Shown: piece after piece, positions 41,401 through 52,964 of the stretch
Numbering within the stretch: the stretch's first letter is position 1
Layout: each line of letters starts with the position of its first letter
NCBI GenBank assembly: GCA_025093985.1
Contig: JACAAK010000009.1
Coordinates: 1,116,001-1,180,000, forward strand
DNA: 64,000 nucleotides
Direction of reading: 5' to 3'
DNA from: Calvatia gigantea
Taxonomy: Eukaryota > Basidiomycota > Agaricomycetes > Agaricales > Lycoperdaceae
The notes under the pieces: generated by a model
Database searches by the model: none
Seen by the model: only the letters and a program-made list of their open reading frames with translations
What the model was told of the DNA's origin: nothing
Position numbers and translations under genes: made by a program

Positions 41401-41920
41401 TAGCAAAATGAACACGAGAACATACCAGATCAACAATGAAGTATGGTTAGAAAACACCAACATCCATACCAATCAGCCATCAAAGAAGCTAGGCCAGAAA
41501 AGGTATGGACCTTTCCGAATTAAGGAAAAAATAGGAGAAGCGGCATATTGGCTAGCGATACCAGAAGGATGGGCCATCCACGATGTATTCAACGAACAGC
41601 TGTTAACCCCAACACAGAAAGCATCATTCCACATCCAGAAAGAAGCACCAGCACCCGAACCAATGGTCATCAACAACGAAGAGGAGTACGAAGTAGAAGA
41701 AGTCCGAGGGAAACAACGAAAAGGAAGGGGATATCAATTCCTTATACACTGGAAAAGATACAGCAACGAAGAAGATATGTGGACAGTGAAGTCAAATTTG
41801 CAAAACGCCCGAGATGCAATAGCAGAGTACCACAAAAGGCATCCGGAGGATACCTATAAAAAGGGGAGCAAGAAATCCAGAAAGCCATCAGCCAAGTCAA
41901 CCCCCAGACAGAAATACTAG
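38366..41920 (+). pseudogene. B2 pol: protease, RT, RNase H, integrase, chromodomain with TGA stops
   Basis: Protease: TIVDSGCTTSSIS (38515) and LQDRAEIFLGHDW. RT: FFIPKKDGSKRLIQDYRRLN, WGYNNVRIKEGDEW and YMDDFAIPGDT (39520). The RNase H first Asp is Asn here (AAT 39958-39960). Integrase: YHDAPDAGHPG and CQSCQ zinc pairs, then SIDLIGPL, VLSDRGPQF and YHPQTDGQTERIN. The chromodomain is YQFLIHWKRYSNEEDMW near 41735. In-frame TGAs are at 38791, 38815, 39565, 39715, 39895, 40057, 40117, about 40354 and 40895. An extra A near 40195-40200 shifts the frame. It ends at TAG 41918-41920. Long parts (40904-41920) are open. Confidence 0.87.
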
Positions 41921-41926
41921 CCAAAC

Positions 41927-42913
41927 ATGTCCTCCCAAGCCAACTGCATCTCTATCAACTCCCTCGTCCACTCCAACCCAACCACGATCTCCTCAGTCCC
42001 CCTCCCAAAACCAGGCAACAGCCACGCACCCACACCCCAAGGTACCCATTATAACCTCGCAACCACCCTGTTCCCTGCACAAGGACTCCTCGAGGCCCTC
42101 CTCAAAGATGTCAACAAAGCCACAAACGACGAAGTGGAAACAATCACAGCCCAAAACAAATGACTCGCAGTAAACCGTCACATCACCCTCGCCACCGCTT
42201 GCATCACCTTCGCAGACATGTACGCTGGGTTCACCAACGCATCATCCTCCACAAGCCAGCATATCCCCGCCATCTTCCGCACATTAGAATTATCCACCCT
42301 TACACCCAGTGAACAAAACTGGGTCCACAGTCTTCAGAGTTGTGTTGACCTCGCTCTAGAGGTATTCAACCACCTCGATATCACCGACATCTTCTTAGAA
42401 CTCGCAGACGTCGCTATGAACTTACTAGGACGTGACAAAACCACAGAAGATCCAGACATTGATCAACTCGTCACATGCATCAGAATCACTCTCGCCGACC
42501 TACACACCACTATCCATTCCCCACCAGCCAAACGAGCAGACATGCCCATGAACGAAGAAACCACCGTCTCAATGAAGGAGGAAGTCAACGCACTCCGACG
42601 ATTCATAAAGACCATCACCCCACCACAGATCGTATCGGTTTTTCTCCCACCAACAAGATTCCACACTGTACTACCAGGCCAAGAAAAGGACCAACATTAT
42701 TGGAAAGCGATAGTCAAGAGTTACTGGGACAACTCAACTGTCACCGAGTTCCCCTTCAACGGAGTCCCAGTCCCTATCCATCAAGATGGCCACAGCCACT
42801 TGCCCGTCTTCTTCACATGCTCCAATGAAGGAAAGTACCTCATCGGAGCCACCAAGAAAGCCCTCGCCGCAGCTGTAGTCAATGGAGAGTTCAACGAACT
42901 TCCTGAGGCATGA
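41927..42913 (+). CDS. ORF3 of family B (B2), one in-frame TGA
   Basis: 328 codons starting MSSQANCISINSL, 6 nt after the pol TAG and in the same frame as pol (TAG CCA AAC ATG). Segments: a Pro/Ser-rich start; GLLEALLKDVNKATNDEVETI then QNK, TGA (42161-42163), LAVN; TFADMYAGFTNASSSTSQHI; helical TVSMKEEVNALRRFIKTI; and a C-terminal region with QEKDQHYWKAIVKSYWDN and SHLPVFFTCSNEGKYLIGA. No signal peptide, transmembrane helix or catalytic motif is visible. The stop is at 42911-42913, 18 nt before the 3' LTR. B1 and B3 carry decayed copies. Its function is unknown. It could be made by reinitiation or by readthrough of the pol stop. Confidence 0.78.
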
Positions 42914-42931
42914 AGTCTAATCAGAGGGTAT

Positions 42932-43239
42932 TGTTATGAGTTTCCACCGATCATAACGTGTTCCGTGCCATTCTGCATTCCTAACTATCTGCGTACCTGT
43001 TTCGGTTATTCTAGTCCAGCGTTCTCCGAAGATATGACTCGTACCAACTACCACGCCTTGACCAGACGTTTCATGTAGTTACTCCATCCATTCAACCGGA
43101 TAGCCTTAGATATATTTAAGCGTACCTACACCCTGCTGTATTCGGTACACTTAACCACCTTCTGTTCTCCTTCCCTTACTCGCCCTCAAGACTTAGCCAG
43201 AGCTGCAACCTGAGGTCTAAACTGACTAAGGTCGTAACA
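42932..43239 (+). repeat. 3' LTR of B2
   Basis: 308 bp, TGTTATGAG...GTCGTAACA, with many CpGs. The upstream purine-rich stretch (AGAGGGTAT) may be the plus-strand primer. The A4 sequence starts at 43240. Confidence 0.9.
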
Positions 43240-46200
43240 GGAGGGGTGGTTGTGGATTTGGTCCATGGATATTGTTTTCAGTGTATTCGGAGAGAAGGGT
43301 GGCATGGAATATATTGTGAATTTTCCATGTTTCAGGTAGATTAAGTTGGTAGGAGAGTAGTGATAGGACTTCTTTGATTGTGAACAGTCCAAGGCATTTC
43401 GGTGCTATTTTACTTGATTTGAATGGGAGTTTCAGGTTTCTCTGTTCTAGCCACACTTGTTGTCCTAGGGTGAAGGGTTTGAATTTAGACTTGATTCATT
43501 GTTCCATGCGTTCCATGGCTAGCTTGTAGGCAGTGATGGCTTCTCTTCATGCATGATCTAGTGATTCTATTCGTTCTTCAGTGGTAGTATAGTTTGATTC
43601 CTCAAGGATCATAGGTATTCCGTGGGGTTTTGTTCTGTACATGAGTTTGAAAGGTGTTTGTTTATGATTGGAATGTGTTCTTGAATTATGGGAGAATTTG
43701 AGGATGGGGAGTGTTTCAGACCAGGTAGAGGGGTTTCCTGTGCAGTAGATAGATAGGTAGGCAGATATTTCCTGGTTGAATCATTTGGTTGTTCCATCAG
43801 ATTGAGGGTGGTAGGCCAATGAGAATGATTGAGTGATTCCTAAGCATTTCATGAGAGCTTGGCTGGAGTTTGCTCAGAATCTGGGATCACGGTCAGAGAT
43901 TATCTTGTCTGGTAGTCCAAATCTGGTGTAGACCTTGTCTATAATTATGTTGGCAATTCCTTTGGCAGTGATTTCTTTTGTACAAGGAGTGAGAATTACC
44001 CCCTTCATAAGTCTATGGTCCACTATGGACAGAATTGCGTCAAATCCATGGGATTTTGGTAGGTCTGTTAATAGATCCATTGCAATGTATGCGAATGGTC
44101 GGGCAAAGTTTGGTGGTGGAATTGGTTGCAACGGTGGATGAGCAGGGTTCCAATTGATCTTGAATTGTTGGCAAGCACTGCGTCCTTGGATGTAATTTCG
44201 TATGAAGGTACTCATTCCTGGCCAATATACTTCTGCTTTGGCCATTTGGTAGGTTTCTTGTTCTCCAGGGTGTCCAGCAGAAGGGTGGTCATGGTATCAT
44301 TGGATAATATGTCGGTGGAGTTCCACATCTTCTGGGATAATTATTCTTCCTTCAAATGTCATAAGTTGTCCGGATAACATGGGAATAATTCCGTATTTTG
44401 GATTGACTGCTTCTGGTGATTCTAATAGAAGTCGTTTCATGGCTTCCATGGTAGTTTTATCATATTTGGATGACTTGGTGATTTCATCTTGTAATTCTTG
44501 GTTGATAAGCGAGATGAAGAGTTCGTCTGGTAATACAATTATTTCGTTAAGGAATACTTCTTCTGGAAGGACAGTAACATTTTCGTTGTCATTGTCATCG
44601 TCAGAAGTATGATCTGGTCTTTGTGAGAGTGCGTCTGCTACTGGTATTTTTGTTCCAGGAACATGTTCAATCGCAAAGTCAAAGTGTGCGAGGAATCCAA
44701 GCCATCGGGCTTGTCTTCTGGAGATATTTTGGGGTTTTCTCCAAAAGATAAGGTTTTTGTGATCAGTTCATATGGTTACACAGTGTTGGGCTCCTTCTAA
44801 GTAGTGTCGCCATTCTTCTAAAGTGGTGATTATGGCAAGGAGTTCTCAATTGTGTATTTCATAGTTATGTTGGGTGGGATTGAATGCTTTGGATAGGAAA
44901 GCTACAGGGTGGTAGTTTCCATTTGTGTCTTGTTGAGATAGGACAGCTCCTAAGGTGTATTTCGAGGCGTCAGTTTTGATAAAGAATGGTTTCATTTGGT
45001 CTGGCATTTGTAAGATGGGTTTCTTCAAGAATTCTGACTTTAGTTGCTTGAAGGCTTTATTTGCTTTGATTTCCCATTCGAATTTCTTGGTTTTCAATAG
45101 GAGGGAGTTAAGCAGTCAGGAGATGTCGGCATAGCGATGTATGAATTTTTGGTAGAAGTTACAGAATCCCATAAATTTTCTGACATTGCAGGTAGTGCAG
45201 AGTAGGAGCCATTCTTCTATTCCACAGAGTTTGGTGTTGTCCATTTTGATTTTATCGGGGGAGATTATCATGCTGAGATATTTGAGGTGGGTCTTGTCAA
45301 ATTCGCATTTTTCCCATTTTAGGTATAGATCATTATTTTGTAGTATCTGGAGCGCTTCCAGAGTAAGACAATCCATTTCTTCCTGGGTTTTAGCATAGAT
45401 TAGAATATTGTCCATGTAAATTATGATTCCTCCTTTGTCAAGCATTTTGGCAAAGATCGTGTCCATCATTTTCTGAAACGTAGTGGGGGAGTTACACATT
45501 CCAAAGAACATGACATTTGGTTCATAGAGTCTGATGGGAGTTTTGAAGGCGGCTTTCCATTGGTCACCTTCTCGAATTCGGATGTTGTTGTATCTGAGTT
45601 GGATGTCCATTTTGGTGAAGAGTTTCACTCCTTGAAGTTTATCCATGATGGTTGTAATCATAGGAATGGGGTAAGCATTCTTCTTTGTGTGTTTGTTCAG
45701 ATAATGGTAGTCTTGGCAAGGGCGTAATTTTCCATCCTTCTTTCCTACAAAGAAGAAAGAAGAAGCCATCGGAGATTCAGATTCTCAGATATATCCTTTC
45801 TGGAGGTTCTCATGTATGAACTTCTTGAGTTCTTCGGTTTCTAGGGGGGATAGGGAATACGTTTTTCCTAGTTCTGGTTTGAATGTGTCTAGAAGTTTGA
45901 TTTTGTGATCATAGGGGCGAGTTGGTGGAAATTGTTCAGATTTCTTGCTGTCGAATACAGAAGCGAATTTCTTGTATTTCCTGGGTAATTTAGCTTGGGT
46001 TTTCAGGGTAGATTTCTGCACTAGCCTCATGGCTTGGGTAATCTTCGTATTGATTTCAAGTTCATGTGGGGTTTGGGTAATTCCATAGAGTTCGTGTTCC
46101 AAGTGGAATTCATCAAAATCAATGTTTTCCAAGTAAAGCTTTAGTTCGTCGATTGAGAGTTCTGGTTTGTTGGAATGAATAATTGCTTCAAAGACTTTTA

Positions 46201-46779
46201 TGGCTAGTGGATCAAGGTCTTTGTCTAGGTAGGTATATCGTTCGGTGTCATTCATTCCATGAATGTCTAGAGCGATTTTGTTGATGGTGGTGGGCCCATT
46301 TGTGGATTTCGCGATGAGGGGTATAATATGGTCATGATTTCGCCAACTGAACTCTTGAGTAGTCCAGTTTATGTCTGGGTTTGTCTGTTGTAGCCAAGGG
46401 TATCTGAGGATTAGATCTTTCAAACCTATTCCTGAGACATAGGCTTCGAAATGACATTGTTTTCCATCGATGAGAGCATTTAGTTCTACGCTTTCATAGA
46501 TTGATCCATTTTCATTGGGGGTTCCATTGGCGTTAGATACTTTAATGGGTTGGTTGATGATATGGGTTTGTAGTCCATAAGTGTTGGTAAACATGGAGGA
46601 GATGAAGTTCCCTTGAGCTCCTGAGTCGATTAGTGCAGTGACTGGGATGTTTTGTAGGTGGCTTTGGTTTAGTTCAATAGGGAGAAAGATTGATGCTTTG
46701 TTGTTCAAGGTAGGGAGTTTGATTAGATTAATTTGTGGGTCACCCAGTGATTCTTTTTCAAGATCGGGTGACACCTTCA
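43240..46779 (-). pseudogene. Pol of A4, truncated before the chromodomain
   Basis: The protease frame 45785-46984 includes ALIDSGAQGNFIS and a linker. TGA at 45785-45787 separates it from RT, exactly as in A3 and A6. RT (45116-45769) has YMDNILIYAKT, so the catalytic YMDD is changed to YMDN. RNase H reads FFIKTDASKYTLGAVLSQ. The integrase core is at 43650-44250. It ends in the region before the chromodomain at 43240. Not functional. Confidence 0.84.
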
Positions 46780-46786
46780 AAAATCC
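46739..46786 (-). promoter_or_regulatory. Gag-pol -1 frameshift site of A4
   Basis: G GAT TTT at 46780-46786, gag TGA at 46777-46779, spacer of 7 nt, arms 46766-46772 and 46739-46745 fully paired. Inside, GATCTT pairs with AAGAATC. One C-G pair of A3 is T-A here, a covarying pair. Confidence 0.78.
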
Positions 46787-48781
46787 CCAAAGGGTTTGAG
46801 CATTAGGTCTGTGATATAGGCTTCTCTGAATTCCATTCGTTTGTTGGTGGGGAGTTCTCTGATCATGGTTTGAATATCTAATGCAGAGATCTTCTGAGTT
46901 TGGTTCAGGGTGGCACCAGAATAATTTCATGAGGGTTGTGGTTGTTGAGGCCATTGATATCATGGTGGTTGCATAAATCTTCATTGAGGAGGGTTAGGTC
47001 ATTTTGGTGGCTTATCTTTGGATAGGTTCGGGTCGAGATTTGGACAGTTGCTGATAAGGTGTCCAAACTTTCCACAGCCTATACATTTCCCTGCTTTGTA
47101 GCAAGCAACTTGCTCTGCAGTGAATACGGTGTTTAGTTGTAATTTGGGGTCGTCAGGATTGGAGTTATCATAGAGGTTGTTATATTCCTGTTCGGGGTAA
47201 TACATATAGCTCTTTGTCTTCGTAGAGCAGTTCATAATCTTGTGGTTCCATTGGCATTTCATGTATTGTTCATCTGTGTTGATTATTTGGTTGAAAATGA
47301 GTGTGGTGGTTCTGTTGAGGGAACCGTGGTGGTTGGTAAGGAGTCGGGTTTCTTGGGAAGTTTTGTGGCCACATTGCGTCAGCTTGATGGTTAACAGAAT
47401 CTCATCGTACTGCATTGGTGTACCATTCAGCGATGGTTTCGGATGGTCCTTCTTTCCTTGTCCAGACTTCTCTGGCTAGGAAAGGGTTGAGTCCTCGTTT
47501 GTATTGTTCGATTAATGCTTCATTGTCTTGGATGCCTCCAATTGATGCAAGACATTGAAATTCGAGGTTGAAGTCAGCAGCAGACGATTTGTTTTGTTTC
47601 AGTTCATACCATTCTCTTCATGCAGTGATTTGTTCGTCAACTGGCATGAAGTGCTTTAAAATTTCTATTTCAAATTCTTCAAATGTAGAGTATCTCCAAG
47701 GAATGGGTTTTCCATGAGCATCGGTAATTTGACTTTTGTAGTATTGTTCTGACCAGGATCCAGCTTTCCCTTTGACTATAAGGCCGAGGACGAATCTAAT
47801 TTGTCATTGGTCATCCATAAATGCTCTTGGGTTCATTTCGAGGTAGTTCTTGACTAGCATCCACCAAGTTTTGAACCTTGGGTGAATTCCATTGAAGTTA
47901 GGAGGTTTTTGTCTGATTTCCTTTGAGTTTCCATCGTTCCCTACAAACTGAATGGCAGGAGTTTGATGTCTTCGTCTTCGTCCTCCTCCTCCAAGTGAGA
48001 AAGTGGATGGAGTGGATGGAGCATTGCTGGAACTTCATGATAAGGGAGGGGAGGGAGAGGGCGCTCTATCTCTGCGGCCTCTGGATGGGGATTCTCCTCC
48101 AGGAGGTATTCATATTCCGAGTCCAAATATGGGTGATTCTCTTCCTGAGTGTGGTAGTGGTTGGTCTGTAGGTCGAATGTTCGTTTCAGTTTGAGTTTGA
48201 GTTGAAGTAGCCATTGCTTCAGTTTCTGGATGTATTGGTTTTTGTGATTTGAAACCAGGGATGTCTGGGTATTCAATGGTGTCTGGAGTGTATAGAAGGT
48301 GAACTCCTTCTCGGTTTTGAATGTCTTGAGTAATGTTTGGCTGTTCAGGTAATTGGTGGTAGGTTTCATTGTCAGACTCGTCTTTGAGGATAGATGGTAA
48401 GGTCTGGGGGTTTTCGATTCCAAATTGGGATGGGGATACAGCTCTGGACAGGGTTTGTGGTGGTGATTCCTGCAATGGGTGTTTTTCGGGTGAATCGGGT
48501 CAAAAATAGTTGAATTTGCCACTTTGAGATGGTTTAGAGGGTTTAGGTTCATTGGATTTTCTTGTAGGTGCTGGTAGTTCTTGTAGTAGTTTAGGTTTTT
48601 GAGATCTCGTTCATGGGGTGTAATAGATTCTTTCCAAGAATGGTGCTGAAGGTCCTTCTGGTTGGTGGGCATGTTGGGGTGGTGGTATAGTAGGCAATTC
48701 AAAGGATTGTTGCATTGAGGTATGGAATGATCGTTCTGGAGAGGAAGGAGGGTGTATGGGTTGTTTCCCTTTTCGAGACAT
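46777..48781 (-). pseudogene. Gag of A4, broken
   Basis: ATG at 48779-48781 (MSRKGKQPIHPPSSPE). The Pro/Ser/Gln-rich N-terminus is followed, after frame changes near 48050, by the capsid-like part and the knuckle CIGCGKFGHLISNC (near 47060-47100). The C-terminal frame ends KPFGDF and TGA 46777-46779. Same architecture as A2 gag. Several TGA and frameshifts. Confidence 0.82.
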
Positions 48782-49070
48782 GGTGGAAGAAAATAGATAG
48801 CAGTGACCAGGCCTGCTCTACTCGATGCTACTGGGCAGAGGCTTCTCGACGTGTCAATACAGGGAGGATAATAGAGAAAATAACAGAATTAGTGGTAAAC
48901 AGTCCTACTCTTCTCGACACTACCTAGCAGAGGATGAAACACAATCAGTAGACCCAAAGTTCTACTCTTCTTTACCCTATTACCGGAAAGGCTTCTCTAC
49001 GTCAACTGGATGGAGGAATAATTAGCAGAAGCTGGCCATAAGAGTCATGTAGAAACGAGAGGAAGGGGTG

Positions 49071-49356
49071 AGGTTATTCTTATGTTACATGTGTTACCTT
49101 CTTCGTAACTAGACCAGGAACATCTCTACTCAGGGAGAGGATCAACTGGCCCAGGAGTATACGACAAGTTTCAATGACTTCTGTACAGACTTTGGATCGC
49201 TCCCTTGAGTAAAAGCTTGCACTTGTCTGAGAAGTCTGAGTTAAGTGTCACTGCAGTCCCCAAGGTTGTTAACCTTGTAGCAGATGAGTGAAGATAAGGA
49301 AGCTTGTTACTAGAATAACCTAAGGTAATACACAAGTACTACTTAAGGTTTATATA
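49071..49356 (-). promoter_or_regulatory. TATA box, RNA start and self-priming site of A4
   Basis: TATATAAA (49349-49356, minus), AGGTTATTCT (49312-49321, minus) about 35 bp downstream, and its exact complement AGAATAACCT (49071-49080, minus), 2 nt inside the LTR. Confidence 0.75.
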
Positions 49357-49684
49357 CTAGCTATGCATAGGAGATGAGTAATTACATAGTAAAAGGGTAT
49401 GAGTCAATGAGAGACTACTACAGGTTAATTGGTAATCTAAGGAGTCATAAGGATATAGTAAAAGAAGTAATACGAGTCATAAGAAGCAGGAGATGAGTAA
49501 ATAGAAGTCCAATGGTGGGATAACAGAAACGATGACTTAGAACAAGTCATAAGAAGTGGAGATAGAAGTACACAAGGTAAATAAATAAAGAATGGACTAG
49601 GGTATAAGGAAGAGAAGGTTAATATGGTGAGAAAATAAAGGAAATAAAGTTAGTCTGCGGTAATCCGGTAGTAAGTTCATAACA
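49083..49684 (-). repeat. 5' LTR of A4
   Basis: 602 bp, TGTTACATG...TTCATAACA as written on plus. Its outer side joins the E LTR at 49685. Confidence 0.9.
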
Positions 49685-50547
49685 CATCCAGTATGTTCAT
49701 GTTAAACACATGGGAATATATTGGCTCAATGATTAGCCAACCTCTAAGCCTAAGAATGCTCACTATATCAAGAGCCTAATGGCAACCCAGAGGAGTGGTT
49801 ATTATAACCCTAGAATGCATGGACACTGTTTTTCTTACTGAATTTCAAATTGTTTCCTTAATCTAGTGACCTGTGAGTGTCATCACACATGGACCTGTCT
49901 ATATTTAACTTATGCTTGATAATATGTTCCTAGTTCTGTCATTGTTCTGTGTCATATTTTCAAATCCATACAATATATAAAAGCTGCTCTAGAGTGTCTG
50001 GAAGGGCAAGGAACCTACTAGCTGTTGCCCAGCCTTCAGAGCATAGTAAAAAGTGATCTATCATGTCTGAGCAAAGCAATAAACTAAGTACTTTTGAGAT
50101 TAACTGGATTAAGTGACTTGAGCTAAGGTTGAGACCTTTTTGATCTAAGAAGAAGACCTTGGGCTTACTGGTGAAGTGAGCTTAGATTAAGAGTGTATTG
50201 TATTGCTATACCCTGGTACTTGAAGTATCACAAGTGTAGGACAGTGTGCTTCTGGTCATTGACTTGATAAGGGTGAATTTTAGGGAGTACCTGAGGTTCT
50301 GTGTCTTATTGACTTCTTGAATAAAGAATGTGAGTTGTGCTTTTTTTACAGTGTAACTTGACTTTACTCTTCTTAGTGAAGGTAGTTAGCTATTCTAGTG
50401 TTCTCTACATGCCATTATTTCATGTTACTTTGTGGAATGTCCCTCATATTGTCAGATTGCCTCCCTATGAACTTGCATTTGTGCAGAAATTCTTAAGTAT
50501 CTAAGCTATACATCCTTATTACACACATATTCTATTTCTGCCTCTTT
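49685..50547 (+). repeat. Family E LTR, truncated at its 5' side
   Basis: From about 49914 it is clearly colinear with 28690-28015 read in reverse. Upstream it is only weakly similar. TATATAAA at 49974-49981. Ends CTCTTT before A5 protease sequence. A4 cuts its 5' side. Almost no CpG remains. No gene in this stretch. Confidence 0.65.
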
Positions 50548-52964
50548 AACATTTATGAAATGGACCATACCAAACATTACACCTATTTGGATGATTTTGA
50601 CCCTATTGCAGTTAAACTCTTTGAATCATTTATCTACTCTAACAAACTTGAACTCTCAATTGATGAATTAAAACTCTACCTAGAAAATATTGATTTTGAT
50701 GAATTCTACCTCAACCATGAACCTAGTGCCATCACTCAAACTCCAGATGAGCTTGAGATTAACATGAAAATCACCCAAGCTACTACCTTAACACAAAGAT
50801 CCACACCAAAAAGCAAAGTTAAACTCCTCAGGAAGTACAAAAAATTCACATCACTCTTTGATACCAAAAAATCAGAACAATTCCCATTCAGCTGTATATA
50901 CAACCACAAAATTGAACTCCTTGATACATTTAAACCAGAATTAGGAAAAACCTACCCCTTATCTCCCCTAGAAACTGAAGAACTCAAGAAGTTTATCAAT
51001 GAAAACCTCTGGAAAAGATACATCCAAGAATCTGAATCTTCTATAGCTTCATCTTTCTTCTTCATTGAGAAGAAAGACAGAAAACTCCAGCCATGCCAAG
51101 ATTATCAGTACCTAAACAAATATAAGAAGAAAAATGCATATCCAATCCCTATGATTATGACCATCATAGATAAACTCCAAGGAGCAAACTCTTTATGAAA
51201 ATGGATGTCTGACTCAGATACAACAACATCTGAATTCAAGAAAGTGATCAATGGAAAGCTGCATTCAAAACACCCATAGGACTTTATGAACTGAATGTAA
51301 TGTTCTTTGGAATGTGCACCTCCCCTGCTACCTTTTAAAAAATGATGGACACTATCTTTCAAAAAATGCTCAATAAAGGAGGAATTATTATTTACATGGA
51401 TGACATCCTTATCTATGCGAAGACCCAAGAAGAAATGGACTGACTCACTCTTGAAGCACTTCAAATTCTGAAGGATAACAATCTATACCTTAAATTAGAG
51501 AAGTGCAAATTTGACAAAACCCATTTGGAGTATCTTGGCATGATAATCTCCTCCAACAAGATTGAAATGGACAATACCAAGCTCAAAGAAATTGAAGAAT
51601 AGCCTAAACTCCATACTACCTACAATGTCAGAAAATTTATGGGATTCTGTAACTTCTACTAAAAATTTATACATTATTATGCTGACATCTCATGACCACT
51701 TAATACTCTACTTTCCAAAGTCAAGAAGTTTAACTGAAAAAGCAAAGCCAAAGCCACCTTCACATAACTAAAATTGGAATTCTTGAAGAAACCTGTACTA
51801 CTAATGCCAGACCAAATAAAGCCTTTCTATATCAAAACCAACACTTCTAAGTATACACTAGGAGCTGTCCTATTACAACAGGATATGAGTGGAAATCAAC
51901 ACCCTATAGCTTTCCTGTCAAAAGCATTTAATCTGACATAACAGAATTATAAAATCCATGACAGAGAACTACTCACCATTATCACTATATTAGAAGAATG
52001 GCACTACTACCTAGAAGAAGCCCAATATCAGGTAACCATCTGAACTGATCACAAGAACCTTATCTTCTGGAGAAAACCCCAAAATATCTCTAAATAACAA
52101 GCTCAATGGCTTGGATTCCTCTCACACTTCAACTTCATAATTGAATATATCCCTGAAAGCAAGATACCTGCCACAGATGTGCTCTCATAAAGACCAGACC
52201 ATACCTCAGATGACAACAATGACAATGAAAATATTGTTGTCCTATCTGAAGAAATATTCATCAATAGAATTATTATACTTCCTGAAGAACTGTTTATCTA
52301 CATTATTAATACTGAACTACAGACTGAAATCACCTTGTCATCCAAATATAACAACATCACCATGGAAGCCATGAAATAACTTCTATTAGAACTACCAGAA
52401 GCATTAAACCCAAAATACAGAATTATTTCCACATCAAATAGACATTTCATGACTTACAATGGAAAAGCTGTGATACCAGAAGATCTGGAACTCCACTGAC
52501 AAATTCTTCAATAATACTACAATCACCCTTCTGTAGGATACCCTGAAGAACAAGAAACCTATTAATTAGCAAAGAACAAAGTATATTGGCCAGGAATGAG
52601 TACCTTTGTCAGGAATACATTAGAGGATGTAATGCATGCCAACAATTCAAAATCAACTAACAACTGTCTTATCCACCCCTGCAACTAATTGAACTACCAG
52701 ACCCTTTGCCCAGATTGCAATAGATCTGCTAACTAACCTACCAAAATCACATGGATACAACTCTATTCTGTCTATAGTAGACCATGGACTTACAAAGGGG
52801 GTAATTCTCACTCTTTACACAAAAGAAATCATTGCCAAAGGAATAGCCAATATAATTATAGACAAAGTCTACACTAGATTTAGACTACTGAACAAGATAA
52901 TCTCTGACTGTGACCCCTGATTCTGAGCAAACTCTATACAAGCTCTCACAAAATGCTTAGGAAT
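50548..52964 (+). pseudogene. A5: family A pol fragment, oldest copy
   Basis: Runs from the protease-RT linker (YTYLDDFDPIAVKLFES) through RT (YMDDILIYAKT near 51395), RNase H and integrase to LTKCLGI at 52964, where the A6 LTR begins. At the PR-RT link it has CAA (51025-51027) where A3, A4 and A6 have TGA. Most CpGs are gone and stops include TAA as well as TGA, e.g. TAA where A3 has CGA in ETTSI/MKRLLSE context. The 212-codon frame 50560-51198 is the longest left. Confidence 0.85.

Larger units (their letters stand above)
37963..43239 (+). mobile_element. B2: family B element lacking its 5' end, CpG-rich
   Basis: It starts in mid-gag at the junction with A3 and runs through pol and ORF3 to a complete 3' LTR (42932-43239). 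Nearly all disabling stops are TGA. The right side abuts A4 integrase. One deletion removing the A3 5' end, the B2 5' end and the A4 3' end would explain both junctions if B2 had inserted in A4. Confidence 0.88.
43240..49684 (-). mobile_element. A4: family A element, 5' LTR to integrase, 3' end lost
   Basis: On the minus strand: 5' LTR (49083-49684), self-priming site, gag, frameshift site, protease, RT, RNase H and integrase up to just before the chromodomain, where B2 begins. Intermediate age: long frames remain (45116-45769 and 45785-46984), but TGA stops are common. Confidence 0.87.

Noticed and set aside
38791..42163. UGA recoded as a sense codon, because B2 stops are nearly all TGA
   Set aside because: The same codons are CGA or CAA in other copies, and one TGA replaces Trp. 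Decay at CpG explains the pattern, and TAA or TAG stops occur in older copies.
41927..42913. ORF3 as a retroviral env gene
   Set aside because: No signal peptide, transmembrane helix, furin-like site or glycosylation-rich ectodomain is visible in the A or B version.
49974..49993. Self-priming of family E through GCTCTAGA and TCTAGAGC near 23490
   Set aside because: Only 8 nt, and the LTR copy lies about 12 bp after the TATA box, too close for the RNA start. Could be chance.
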